From the NCBI RefSeq assembly GCF_030035675.1, contig NC_084482.1, positions 226,157,943-226,221,942 of the forward strand: a stretch of DNA of 64,000 nt. The letters run 5' to 3'. A model generated the notes under the pieces. That model had not been told where the DNA came from. It worked only from the letters and a program-made list of their open reading frames with translations, and did not search any database. The translations under genes were made by a program, and so were the position numbers. Shown here piece by piece: positions 14,391-44,304 of the stretch. Numbering within the stretch: the stretch's first letter is position 1; every line of letters begins with the position of its first letter. Source of the stretch: Rhineura floridana (taxonomy: Eukaryota > Chordata > Lepidosauria > Squamata > Rhineuridae).

Positions 14391-14462
14391 GCTTCCCTAA
14401 AGAAGGGCGTTGGCAGCAGACCAAACAGCTCTTTCTGGTCCTGACAGAGGCAGAGGTCAAAG

Positions 14463-20334
<5,872 letters not shown>

Positions 20335-20604
20335 CAGACAGCTCACACCATGGCGTCTTCTGAGCTTCCTATTGCAGCTTCTAGGAGGCCCCTTCTCTTC
20401 CAGAACAATTCTTCCCTTCAACGGGCACCAATACAACTGTGTTCCACAGAGTGCTTTGGTAACTCTTTGTGGGACCATTGTTCCCACAACAGGACACACC
20501 CTTTCTATGAGGGATCTCATGGATTCTCAAAGGTCCCATTCACTAGAACTGGGGGCTGGGTGGCTTGTGATTGAAATGGCAGCCTGCCTTCTCTGTGTGA
20601 CTAC

Positions 20605-20790
20605 AGAACATGAGAAGAGTCCTGCTGGATCAGACCAACGGCTATCTAACCTAGCATCCTATTTCACGCAGTGGCCAATCTGAGCAGCCCCCAAGCAGGA
20701 CATGAACGCAATATTAATCTCCTACTCATGGTTCCCAGTGACTGGTACACCATAAGGACTAGTAGCCTTTGATAGCCTTATCCTTCATGA
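20605..20790 (+). repeat. SINE-like 'ctgctggatcagacc' repeat
   Basis: It reads 'aacatgagaagagtcctgct', then 'ctaacctagcatcctatt' and 'gcagtggccaatctg'. Confidence 0.7.
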
Positions 20791-20804
20791 GTTTGTCTAA
20801 ATGT

Positions 20805-20985
20805 AAATGTACTGCCTTCAAGTCGATTCCGACTTATGGCGACCTTATGGATAGGGTTTTCATGAGGCTGAGAGGCAGTGACTGGCCCAAGGTCACCCAG
20901 TGAGTTTCATGGCTGTGGGGGGATTTGAACCCTGGTCTCCCAGGTCGTAGTCCAACACCTTAACCACTACGCCACTGTCTAACCC
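20805..20985 (-). repeat. tRNA-derived SINE with Bov-B-like tail
   Basis: Minus-strand copy: 'gccttcaagtcgattccgac' is the tail, 'gatttgaaccctggtctcc' is the box B region. Confidence 0.85.
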
Positions 20986-20989
20986 TCTC

Positions 20990-21475
20990 TTAAGGCGGTG
21001 AATTTCAGTTTAGCTTTGCATTGTGTGAAGAAGTACTGGCATTTTCTTTGGCCAATGGAGTTGGGTGTGTCAGCTGTATGGACCCCTTTCTGAAAGCATA
21101 TTTATACCTTGTGTATGGAAGAGTGTATGGGACAAATTAAGTGATTCTGTCGCTTTCCTACCTGTTCATTAGTGCCTTGCATGATGGCTAATCTGGGTGC
21201 CACTGTGGAGAGCACAGTCATGGTTACTGGGTCGTGACCATGTTGCTGAGGGCCATTGCTGTTGCAACATTATATGTTGATGTCACTAGTTGCACCAGGG
21301 AAAGCTCTGGCAAAGCAGGATCCATCTTAAATGGATAATCCTGCCCATTAGATGCCCAAGAATGAAGGCTCATCTTTCCTGCTCCCGAGACCTTCTCTCC
21401 TTATACATTTATCCATTGAGAATCCACCCACCTCCAACCATCCCTCCCTCTCAGAGAGGCATGTAGCCTTGGCTT
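20990..21475. other. No recognisable gene
   Basis: Unique-looking intergenic DNA; nothing I can name. Confidence 0.4.
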
Positions 21476-21479
21476 GATA

Positions 21480-21970
21480 TTTTTCTCCTCTCCTTTGTTT
21501 GCCCGTAGTCAGTTGGTTGTCCAGTTGTGGCACTCCTTTGTCTCAGCAAAAACTCTGGACCACACCCTGGTTATTTCCCGCCTGAATGGCTGCAACATTC
21601 TCCTCTCTAGTCTTCTGTCTCTTCACCTTGGTCCCCCGTGCCCATCAAGCCCTCTTCTGCCAGAGCCATTCACCTCTTTTGTCTCTTATCCTCGATGTCC
21701 TTCCTTAAAATCTTATCTGCTCCTGGGTCCATCACAATCTCCTTGTCCTTGCCTTCAAATCCCTCCGTGGCATTACCCCTCCTCAGTCTCTCTGCTCTTC
21801 ACTCCTCCTGCATAAGTCTCCTCCCTCAACAGACTCTGCCCTTTCTTCTGCAAAGCTGGGACCACCTCCCTGGATGATGCCATCCCCTTACTTCAAGGAA
21901 GCCCTTAAGACCTAGTTTCTCCTTGATGCCTTTGGCACAGTTCACTTTCATTCCCACAGAGCAGGTATAA
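21480..21970 (+). repeat. Decayed L2-like LINE pol C-terminus
   Basis: Eroded match: LVISRLNGCNILLSSLL, then 'aatctccttgtccttgcct' and the 'gggaccacctccctgg' block. It is out of frame in several places. Confidence 0.5.
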
Positions 21971-22128
21971 CTGGAATAAGCCCGCATATATTCTCTTGTT
22001 TTTCCTTAACAAGTCCCTTAAAAAAAAGCAAATAATTAACAGTTGAACTATTGGGCAAAGAAAGTGGGGAAAACAATCTGTGAGAGGCACTTACTACAGA
22101 CCCCTGTTGTCTTTTTATTTCTTGGGAG

Positions 22129-22310
22129 GTGCCGTCGCTCAGCGGTAGAACATCTGCTGTGCGTGCAGAAGGTCCCAGGTTCAATCCCCAGGTAGGGCTG
22201 GGAATGTCCCCTGCCTGACACCCTGGAGAGCTGCTGCCAGTTAGAGTATCAGACAATACTGAGCTGGATGGTTCAACGGGGCTGACTCAGTATTAAGGCT
22301 GCTTCCTATG
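22129..22310 (+). repeat. tRNA-derived SINE (AGGTTCAATCCC family)
   Basis: The head reads 'gtcgctcagcggtagaacat' with box B 'aggttcaatcccc', then 'ggtagggctgggaatgtcc' and 'actgagctggatggttcaa'. It is the clearest plus-strand copy. Confidence 0.85.
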
Positions 22311-22319
22311 TACCTAATG

Positions 22320-23160
22320 TCTTGCAAGTAAAGCATGGGCATGCAGTCAGCTTCAGGTCACAGGTCCTAAACTCATCAGACACAGAGAATCAATCTGCTC
22401 ACTTCCCTTCCAAACTGTAGTAACAGAATCATGCAATTTGTGGATCTCAGACCAGCCTTCTGAATAATGCACCCTGCATGGTGATGCTATAGGAATACTC
22501 ACTTTCACAAAAACCATACCTGCCAAATTTGTGCATACCTTTGGAGTCCCAACAAGTCCTACCAAGTGCCTCTATTTTGGATATTGTGCAGAGGTCAGTC
22601 AGCTTCCTGTAGAGTAAGAGTGGCCAACTCTGTCGGTCTGGGGGCTGCATTCACCCTTAGAGAGTCCTACAGGGGCTACATGCCTGCAATTGATCAGGCT
22701 GTCTCGCACTCTCTCCCACACAGGCACACAATGCAGATTAACTGAGGAGGTGGGTTCTGATTCAGTGAAAAATGTTTCCTGCTGCCATTAAAACGAGGGG
22801 CGGAGGGGGAGAGGGAAAAATCATGTATGGATGTCTTATCAGGTCACTAACCTGGTTGAGGTGAAGGACAAGGTGGTACTTCCTCCTCCTGCCTACAGAA
22901 GCCAATCAGACTGGCAGTTGAATTTCACTTCTGGTTGAAGGGAGAGCACCCTCCAATGCACCTGAGGGCAGTGTACTGGGCAGGCCATGGCACACACACA
23001 CACAGAGCTCCATCTTCCTACCACCCAGCATCTGTGGCCTGAGCCAGTTGTTGCACTCTGCCCAACGTGGGAGGATGGGAGGGAAGGAAAGCTAACAGTA
23101 TGAATCAACTAGGGGAAGTGTTATATTTTCTTGTGCTGGTTTTGTATTCAGGTTTTTTTG
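22320..23160. other. Intergenic, no recognisable gene
   Basis: Contains a short (CA)n run near 22985-23001 and probable decayed DNA-transposon scraps near 22615-22690. Confidence 0.4.
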
Positions 23161-23162
23161 TG

Positions 23163-23470
23163 GTAAAGGTAAAGGTGTCCCTGCACTTGTAGTGCGAGTC
23201 GTTTCTGACTCTTAGGGTGACGTCTTGCGACGTTTACTCGGCAGACCGTATATATGGGGTGGGATTGCCAGTTCCTTCCCCGGCCTTTCTTTACCCCCCA
23301 GCATATGCCAGGTACTCATTTTACCAACCACGGATGGATGGAAGGCTGAGTGGACCTCGACCCCTTTTACCGGAGATTCGACTTCCTCCTTTCGTTAGAA
23401 TCGAACTCCGGCCGTCAGCAGAGCTTTCGGCTGCGTTACCACCACTTACCACTCTGCGCCACGGAGGATT
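23163..23470 (-). repeat. Second type of tRNA-derived SINE
   Basis: On the minus strand the head reads 'tccgtggcgcagagtggta' with 'ggagttcgattctaacg' as box B. The other end is a 'ggtaaaggtaaagg' repeat at 23163, which would be the 3' terminus. Confidence 0.75.
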
Positions 23471-23504
23471 TTTTGTGTGTGGTAGTTGTGTCTAAATGGT
23501 TTTG

Positions 23505-23670
23505 TGAACAATAGAAGAGCCTGCTGGATCAGGCCAAGGGGGGCCTACTTAGTCCAGCGTTTTGTTCTCACAGTGGCCAACCAGATGCACATGGGAAACC
23601 CACAACCAAGGCCTGAGTGTGACAGCCTCACTCAGCCACTGGTCTTCAGAGGAGCATTCCCTCCAGCAGT
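23505..23670 (+). repeat. SINE-like 'ctgctggatcaggcc' repeat
   Basis: 'agagcctgctggatcaggcc' is followed by 'tctcacagtggccaaccaga'. Confidence 0.7.
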
Positions 23671-23674
23671 GGGC

Positions 23675-24535
23675 ACAGAACATCACTATCATGTAGACAA
23701 TAGTAGAACATAGCTATTGTGGTTTTATTGTCATGCTTTTCATTCTGTTCTGTACAACACCTAGAGAAGGAGGCGTTAATGAGGCAACTCATTAAAAAAT
23801 GTAATAGAACAAAGACAAAGAGTATCTAAGAACAGAGACAGCCATCCTCCGAGTTGAAGGTGTTACGTTATGGTGTGTTCCTACTGCTTCAGTCGAGCCA
23901 CGTTTTGGATTACAACCCCCATCGGCACCACAGTGGCGCATAAAGTTGTAAAGGATGAATCGGCATGGGCCCCAGGCAAACTTCCTTGCAGGAGTGTCCT
24001 AAAGTTGAGGCACCCACCAAGCAGGCCTGCTTTTCATAAATTGTAAAAGGTTTTATATTGTGTCAAAAGACCGCCAGACAAAGCTGTTTATGTAGCCAGG
24101 TGACAGTGGGGGGAAAGGAAAATTGTGCCCGAATGAAAGCAAAACTCTTCAACCTTTTTTTCTCACTCTTGGAAAAAATTGTGGCCTTTCTCCAGTCTTT
24201 TGAATGCAAATGTCTCCTCTTACCGGACAGATTCCCAACTGTAATTGGAGATGCTGCATTCATACGGGGGTGTGTGGTTGTGTGTGAATGTCCAACACAG
24301 CTGAAACCTGGATGGAGGTGTCTGAGTCAATGTCTTCAATGAAAACCAGTTGTTATTTGGAACACTTACCTGCCGAGTAGACAGCAGACTATCATGGCAC
24401 CGCAAGTCAAAGTAGTTTGTAGAATTAAAGTGCCCAAACCTGATTGGCAGGCAAAGATGGATTGGGGGAGCATCCTAAAGATGAGGCACGCAAACTCTCA
24501 TCTATTAGGCAGCCTCACGTGGGAGTCAGAAGTCC
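23675..24535. other. Intergenic, no recognisable gene
   Basis: Nothing nameable seen. Confidence 0.4.
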
Positions 24536-24539
24536 TTGA

Positions 24540-24890
24540 GATATCCTGGTACCAAGCTATATAGTCATGGATCAGGACCAGCGCCTTGAATCTGGGCTCC
24601 CCTCTCTCAAAAGAGGCACTTCTGACCCCCACCAGAAGTTGGTGAAAACCATCCTTTTTAACAAAGCACTTGGGTTGTAAATGGCTGTTTTATTTGTACT
24701 AGATTTAATCTTCTGAACCACTGCTGTGGGTGTAGCTGTGCTGTTTTCAGTATCTTCATGTTTTTGTGTCCTTATATTTTAAATGGCTGAATTGTGCTTT
24801 GCTTCTGTTGTTTTGCTCAACTACCTTAAGCTTTTTCTAAGGAAAGGCAGGGTATAAATGTTTAAAATAAAACAGAAATAAACTTTGCAT
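24540..24890 (+). repeat. L2-like LINE 3' UTR, diverged
   Basis: 'aggaaaggcagggtataaat' and an AAATAAAA tail mark the 3' end. The first part resembles an opposite-strand L2 pol fragment ('gtaccaagctatatagtc'). Confidence 0.5.
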
Positions 24891-25429
24891 TGTGTCTGGA
24901 AATGCAATGGGAGCTGTAAAGCTGTTTTAAAAGTGGGCCAGTCAGCAACCTAGCTGACATATTTTTGAACCAATAGACATTTCCAAGTAGTCTCCAAAGG
25001 CAGCCCCATAACACAATGTGTTGGAGTAATCTAACCTGCATTTCACCACATATGGGTAATCACGTGCAGGAGGACCCACGGATGCCACAGCACCCTAAGT
25101 TACAGAAGGTGCTTTATGTCACAGTAGCTACCTGGCCATCCAAAGGAGGATACTATTGTTTCTGCTGTTATGAATTTATTTTATTGCACTGATATCCTGC
25201 CTTTCCTGCTAGCAAGGCACGGAGTTAACACCCACCCCCAGATGTGAGAACCTTCTAGAGGAGTGCACCTCCATCCGTGCTGACAAAACTGAGCCTGGCA
25301 GAACCTCATATTGTGCCATTTGCCAAGGTGCTGATCAGCAATCCCTTAGCACCAGCTGCTGCATGTGAACTGCCGCATAAGGACACCAAGTGCAGGGTGA
25401 TTTTTCTACAGCTTTGCTCACCTGGGGAC

Positions 25430-25580
25430 CTAGGAAGTTGCCTTACACTAAGACCGTTAGTCCATCTCCAAGGTTTCAGGCAGGGGGCACTCCCATCCCT
25501 ACCTGGAGATGCCACTGGAGACTGAACCTGGGACCTACTGCATACAAGGCAGATGCTCTACTGAGCTATGGCCCTTCCCC
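25430..25580 (-). repeat. tRNA-derived SINE (AGGTTCAATCCC family)
   Basis: 'gactgaacctgggacctact' and 'cagatgctctactgagctat' are the reverse of the tRNA-like head. Confidence 0.8.
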
Positions 25581-25604
25581 TTCAGCACTCCTAGTGAATT
25601 AAGA

Positions 25605-26110
25605 TGTTGTTGTTATATGCCTTCAAGTTGACTATGGTTTATGGTGACCTTGTGAATCAGTGACCTCCAGCAGCATCTGTCGGAACCACCCTGTTCAGAT
25701 CTTGTAAGTTCAGGTCTGTGGCTTCCTTTATGGAATCTGTCCATCTCTTGTTTGGCCTTCCTCTTTTTCTACTCCCTTCTGTTTCTCCCAACTTTCTGGT
25801 CTTTTCTAGTGAATCAGGTCTTCTCATTATGTGTCCAAAGTATGATAACCTGTTTCATCCCTTTAGCTTCTAGTGATAGTTCTGGTTTAATTTGTTCTAA
25901 ACAAGGTGGTTCATGACAGATGCTTTTGGAGTTCACTGCTTCATAGGGTCACCATAAGTCGTAGACGACTTGGAGGCACATAACAACAGCACCTCATTAT
26001 TTGTCGTTTTCCCGGTCCATGGTATCTGCAAAGCTCTTCTCCAACACCACATTTCAAATGAGTTGATTTTTCTCTTTTTTCACTGTCCAACTTCCACTTT
26101 TTAATTCAAC
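25605..26110 (-). repeat. Bov-B LINE 3' part split by a small opposite-strand Bov-B tail
   Basis: Minus-strand Bov-B pol C-terminus and 3' end (plus text 'gccttcaagttgactatgg' to 'ttctccaacaccacatttc'). About 25909-25995 is a plus-strand Bov-B 3' end ('gggtcaccataagtcgtag', 'ggcacataacaacag') lying inside it. Confidence 0.8.
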
Positions 26111-26342
26111 TTTGAATTAAGATACCTCACTGGAATGTATTTTGAACTCATACATTTTAAAGATTTCCCCAAAGCAGTGTTTCCTAAACTGCCCCCCACC
26201 CCAAAAAATCTGAAAACGGCTGAGGGTCTTGGCAGAGCACTTAATGATTTTTCTGCTTCTTGTAGCAATTGTAGTGCACGGTGCTAGCTGATACATGATT
26301 TTTAATTGTATCTTTATTCCTTTTATTTTTTATAATTCAAAT

Positions 26343-26412
26343 TGTAAATCATAGAATCATAGAATAGTAGAGTTGGAAGGGGCCTATAAGGTCAAGTCCA
26401 ACCCCCTGCTCA
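26343..26412 (-). repeat. CR1 LINE 3' end
   Basis: 'aatcatagaatcatagaata' and 'agagttggaaggggcctat' are the reverse of the CR1 terminus with its 8-bp repeats. Confidence 0.85.
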
Positions 26413-26414
26413 AT

Positions 26415-27140
26415 GCAGGAAAGCAATACAATTAAAAATCAGTATGAAGATTTAATGGGGACATACCACAGACCACCTGAATAAAGCTCATTTTGGGAAT
26501 CTCTGTCCTAACCATAAGGCCCCATTGAAGATGCATCAACCAACCATCATAACATTAACCTGTAATTTGCCTAATGAAAGGAATGTCAGCCAGCTAGTTT
26601 TGGCCATAACATCTTTCTGCAATAAAGCTAAATGGGTTCTGCTGACTAAAACACTGGCTGCAGCCCAGGCTCTGAGATTATTTTTAATTCCTCTATCTTC
26701 CCTCCTTACCCAAATTTCTGACCCTTTCTTCACTCCAAATCAAAAATGCTTGCTCTAATAAGGGCTCAATTGTTCGTTCTGATCTATAATCAAAGAAACA
26801 GGATGAAAGCAAGCTCACTTTTATTTGGAGATGGGGGAGGCAATTGCATGGCTCGAAGCCATTGAGGGTTTATTCATCTGCTCATTTGCCAAAGTGAAAT
26901 ATGCAAGAGAAAAATGAACCCCAATTTGACATCAGAAAGGGCAACAATATTTAATTAAGCATTTCAACCTCTTCGGACGTTGTTCTATTTATTTATAGAA
27001 GCATTTCTAAACCGCTGTGTCATAAAATATCAGGGCAGTGTACAATGTTAAGACGCAGAACACGATTAAAACAATACAAATTGCTCTCCTGAACAGTGGC
27101 CAGCCTTCTCTCCTCTACCCACATCCAAAAAAACCTCAAC
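26415..27140. other. Intergenic, no recognisable gene
   Basis: It ends in a minus-strand LINE 3' scrap (about 26980-27080, 'ctatttatttatagaagc'). Confidence 0.4.
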
Positions 27141-27144
27141 AAGA

Positions 27145-27555
27145 ACCTCCCGGATGAAACTTCTCGCTAAATTCCCCCGTTATGAACCTGCCCGTACACT
27201 ACGATCATCATCAAAGACCCTCCTCCGAGTTCCTACTCATAGGGAGGCTCGGAGGGTGGCAACGAGGAAGAGGGCTTTTTCTGTGGTGGCCCCCGAACTG
27301 TGGAACGATCTCCCAGAGGAGATACGCCTGGCGCCAACGTTACTATCTTTTCGGCGCCAGGTTACAACTTTTCTCTTCACCCAGGCTTTTTAATATGTTT
27401 AGTATGTTTTAACTTTTTAACATTTTAAACTTTTAATCTGTTTTATATTGTTACATGTTTATTGTATTTTTGATGTTTCTTGTCTTGTGAACCGCCCAGA
27501 GAACTTCAGCTATGGGGCAGTCTATAAGTTTAATGAAATAAATAAATAAATTGTA
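27145..27555 (+). repeat. L2-like LINE 3' end
   Basis: Pol C-terminus (RYEPARTLRSSSKTLLRV, LWNDLPEEIRLAPTLLSF), then 'gaaccgcccagagaacttc' and a (TAAA)n tail. Same subfamily as 10654. Confidence 0.88.
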
Positions 27556-28855
27556 ATCCAGCAGTTAAATTCTTCAGTGACTTATGAGGACAGTTCCCTA
27601 TTCCACTACATGTGTTCATTAACTTAAGAAATGGGCATCTGTGTTACCATCAGTTACTGCTTGTGTCATTGTTTATTTTGCATATATTTTATCTTAACTT
27701 GTCACAGGCTGTGTCCTGCATTTCCCATTTACATTTTTTGCCTTCCACACCCATGTGCGTATGTATCTACGCAACGAGGATAATACTTTGTGCATCTGAT
27801 GAAGTGGCCTTTAGGCTAGGCACTAGGTACCTCTGGCCCACTAAGCCTTTTAACCCAGCCCCCCACACTACACTCCCACTCTGGGCCATGACTTTTCCTA
27901 CTCCAGTTTAGTGAGCGAGCCCAATATTCATCCCCATTGCGTTATACTGGGCAAGGAGATTTAAATCTCTTCGCCCAGCATGATGTGATGGGCACGAAAA
28001 CCAGGCCCTCCTTAGCTGATCCACAACAGCCAGCTGAGGAATGGAGAAGACGTGATTTTCATTCTCATCCCAGCATGGAGAGGGGAGCATTAAACCCCCC
28101 TGCACCGTGCTGTGATTGGGAAGAAAAAACACCACTCCATAGCCTGGTTCCTCAGCGTGCTTCCTAGCAAGAAATTTACTCCCTCAGCCATACCGCAATG
28201 AGACATAGGTAGAAGATCCTATCACTTCCTCCTATGCTTCTTGTGGGCAGAGCACTTGGGTCAATTACAGGGATCACCAACATGGTGCCCAAGGGGGCAA
28301 TGGCACCACTGAGGTTTTTCCCTGGCACCCATTGTGAGTGGAGTGAGGGTGGTTGCCTTTTTCTTCCTTGAAGAGTACACAGAGCTGAGGCAAGAGGTTG
28401 ACGTTTTACCCAGGTTCTTTGCAAAAGCAAAGTGGGTCTACTTGTGCTTTTCTCTCTCTCTCTCTCTCAGGAGGAGGGAGCTGATCCATGAGAGGGGGAG
28501 AGAAGTGACCAGACGGGGCGAGACCCACAGCACGCACTTGAAAAATCTGAATGTGTAAAAATGCTTTTGCCTACTGATTATTATTAAAAACACACATTTA
28601 CTGAGGCTGCTCCTAACCCAACTTACCTGGGAGAAAGCCCCACTGAATTCACTAGGAATTACTTCCGAGTAGGTATGGTTACAATTGCACTGAGAGTCTT
28701 GCAGCCCCCTTTCTCAAATCTCTCCCCCAGTCCTAAATTCTCCTGCTTGTTTAAATTATTGTGTGCAATATCACAATCAACTGATCCCTTTCCATTATTA
28801 CAGTGTGAGTGAAGAATACTTACTCTGATTTTGGGGGGTTAGGGAATGTCAGCTC
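27556..28855. other. Intergenic, no recognisable gene
   Basis: A (TC)n tract lies near 28450-28468. No domain-bearing frame is seen. Confidence 0.4.
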
Positions 28856-28858
28856 TGA

Positions 28859-28864
28859 TTTATT
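28859..28864 (-). promoter_or_regulatory. Candidate polyadenylation signal of gene C
   Basis: AATAAA on the minus strand, 54 bases past the stop codon; similar placement to gene A. Confidence 0.45.
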
Positions 28865-28917
28865 AAAAAAGCTTTAGCCATAGACTGAGCATTTGTACGG
28901 TTTGACGTCTTTACTGT

Positions 28918-41827
<12,910 letters not shown>

Positions 41828-42289
41828 CTTCACTCTGGGCTCCGAGGCAGCTTTTACGATCGCTGAAAGGTCCCGTGCTCCTCCTTATGCCATCCTCTCT
41901 CCTAAGGAAAGGGTTGCCCAGGCCGGAGGGACTACAAAGGCCTGCAAAGTAAAAAAAAAAAAGAGTTGTTGTCAATGTAAGGTATTAAAGCACTCTGGAT
42001 GCAGCAAGGTGTTTTGCAAGAAAGAGTGCAGGGGATGATTGCCGGGGGAGTTTGAAGCATCTTCTTGTATGAAAAGCAAGAAAATGTTAAAACACAGAGA
42101 CAAAGGGGAGGAGTCCTTCAGCTTCGCCTGTTTGGTTGCCACATAGCCTAATCCCGCCCCCCATGTTACTGCTCTGCCCCTAAAAAAAAACCCTCCTCAT
42201 CTGCACGCGCACAGAGTTTGCTTTTCCTCCAACCCATCCTACAACAGCTGCCTAAAAACCAAACCAACTAAAACAACAAAGCTTCCCGC

Positions 42290-42990
42290 TACAGCATATC
42301 CCTATAGATGACTTTCGGAGGGGGCTTCCGATGTGCCCCCCAGTGGCAAGCGGAGGGGTCTCCGGTGCCAGCCAGCCCCAGGGGCTCCTCGCTCAGCAGA
42401 GAGAAGCTGGGGAGGGGGGGTCTGTGCTGGAGGAGCCACAGAAGGCTCAGCTGCACAGCCTCCCTCCCTCTGGGGGTGGAAGAGGGGCTGCCTGCCGCCC
42501 CCTTGGCACCTCCAAAGCCCTTCCCTGCCCCCCCCGCCTTGCATCCCCCTCCCCACTTGACCTGTCCCTGGGGAGACCCAGCCTTGCTACACCCAGAGGC
42601 CCTTTGCCCTGCCCCCCACCGCACCCCTTCGACTGAGTTTCTCCATCCCTCCCCCCATAGATCTTGCCCCCTCCCCTCCCCTCCCCTCCCCCTTCCCTGG
42701 CTGGGCATTTGCACCCCCCACCCCGGTTCCCTGCCTTGCATTCCCCTTCCTGGGGGGCTCCAGTCCTGCGCTCAGCAGAGGCTCCTTTGAAGGGGGAAGG
42801 GGTGGATGGGGGTAGGGCAGGAAGTGGCTTTTCCTCTTGCTTAGTTGCCTCTCTAGGACCGCGCGGCTCTCTTTCCTTAACCCTTTGGCTGGCCCTCCCC
42901 AGCACAAAAGACTCCAAGACGATCTTGGAAATACACGGGGAGGGGGGAGAGACACACGTGACTCTGGGCTTTTGCAAGGCAGGGGGTGGG
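42290..42990 (-). promoter_or_regulatory. GC-rich block upstream of gene C, candidate promoter region
   Basis: C- and G-rich stretch with many CCCTCCCC-type boxes, 0.5-1.2 kb upstream of gene C's first coding exon. It mirrors the block upstream of gene B. The long open frames here look like base-composition artefacts. No start site is fixed. Confidence 0.35.
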
Positions 42991-43122
42991 TCCAAGGACC
43001 TTTTTGTAATCAGAGAGCCTGGAAAGGGGGAAAGGGAGATATGATTAGGGTCTTCCTTTCCTACCTCATTGTGTAGATTTTTTTTTTAAAAAAAATTAGA
43101 ATTTATATTTATGCATTGCTTA

Positions 43123-43170
43123 GAATACAGAGAGTGTGGAAAGAGCTTCACGCAAAGGACATCCCTTGCT
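43123..43170 (+). pseudogene. Zinc-finger relic
   Basis: Sixteen codons read EYRECGKSFTQRTSLA, the front half of a C2H2 finger (first cysteine already lost). The second half is gone. A palindromic transposon sits immediately after it. Confidence 0.65.
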
Positions 43171-43691
43171 GTATTGACGACGCGGAAGTTGGTTCCCAGT
43201 TCCCAGTTCCCTCCTTGCTTGAAAGTTCAGATCACTAAAAAAGAAGAAAAGTTGACAGCTACAACTTCAAGCCAAAGTTAACATGTCTCTGAACCCCAAA
43301 ATGTATGTTGGGATACCCTGTATGATATATCGCTGTGATCGGGGGACTGTCCCTGTCACGACTAACAATCAATGTATGCAATCAAAATAATCAGGCTTCT
43401 GATATTAACATAAATAAATAATGATGTCATAAAATCATAAAAAATAAGTAACTGGGGGTGTCCACCCCAAAATCTACTCTGGGCCAAGACAAATCCTTGA
43501 CGGGGAGCATCCCCCGATCACAGTGATATATCATATGGGGTACCCCAACATATATTTTGGGGTTCAGAGACATGTTAACTTTGGCTTGAAGTTGCTGTAG
43601 CTGTCAACTTTTTTTCCTTTTTAGTGTTTTGAACTTTCAAGCAAATAAGGAACTGGGAACTAGCAACCAACTTCCACGTCGTGCTGTATTG
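43168..43691 (+). mobile_element. Palindromic terminal-inverted-repeat element with 9-bp duplication
   Basis: The element is 43177-43682 (506 bp). Its arms of about 175 bases are close inverted copies: it starts ACGACGCGGAAGTTGGTT and its end, reversed, reads ACGACGTGGAAGTTGGTT. It is flanked by the perfect duplication GCTGTATTG (43168-43176 and 43683-43691). Nine-base duplications and long inverted arms are typical of Mutator-like elements. No transposase. Family placement is inference. Confidence 0.8.
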
Positions 43692-43884
43692 TTTTCAAAC
43701 TTATCTTCACTTTGTGGGTTTGGGTATTGCATTTTTAAAGCAATTTTGTTGTTGTTTTAATGGTGTAAATCACCTTGAGATGAATGTAAAGGGCAATTCA
43801 TAAATTAATAAACAACAATAATAAAAATAATTATTAGTATTTTTGGATACTGCCCTGAAACATCTATCTATATCTGTCTATCTA

Positions 43885-44120
43885 TATCTAGTGTGTGGTA
43901 TAGTGGTTAGAATGTTGGAGTACAACTTGGGAGACCAGGGTTCAAATCCCCACACAGCCATGAAGCTTCCTGGGTGACCTTGGGCCAGTCACTGCCTTTT
44001 CAGCCTCAGAGGGAGGCAACGGTAAACCCCCTCTGAATACCGCTTACCATGAAAACCCTATATGTAGGATCACCGTAAGTCGAGATCAACTTGAAGGCAG
44101 TCCATTTCCATTTTCATATC
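43885..44120 (+). repeat. tRNA-derived SINE with Bov-B-like tail
   Basis: 'gtggtatagtggttagaatg', box B 'agggttcaaatcccc', middle 'ggtaaaccccctctgaatac', tail 'caacttgaaggcagtccat'. A full-length-looking copy. Confidence 0.85.
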
Positions 44121-44304
44121 TGTCTCTATACGTCAGTTCAAGCTTCCCCAAGCAATTCCTTAACTGCTCAGGTAGAGCAGCAGACAAGATTTATTTATTT
44201 ATTACTACATTTATATCTCAGCCTTCCTCCAAGGATCTCAAGGTAGCATACATGGTAAATGGTTCTCCGCACATTCTTTTTTTAAAAAAATCTTTTTAAC
44301 GAGG

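Noticed and set aside
22129-22200. Possible tRNA gene
   Set aside because: It has tRNA-like boxes, but it continues into a SINE body shared with many diverged copies and lacks a full cloverleaf.
42289-42995. 150-180 codon frames, proline/glycine-rich
   Set aside because: Overlapping open frames on both strands reflect GC-rich composition; no domain or splice support.
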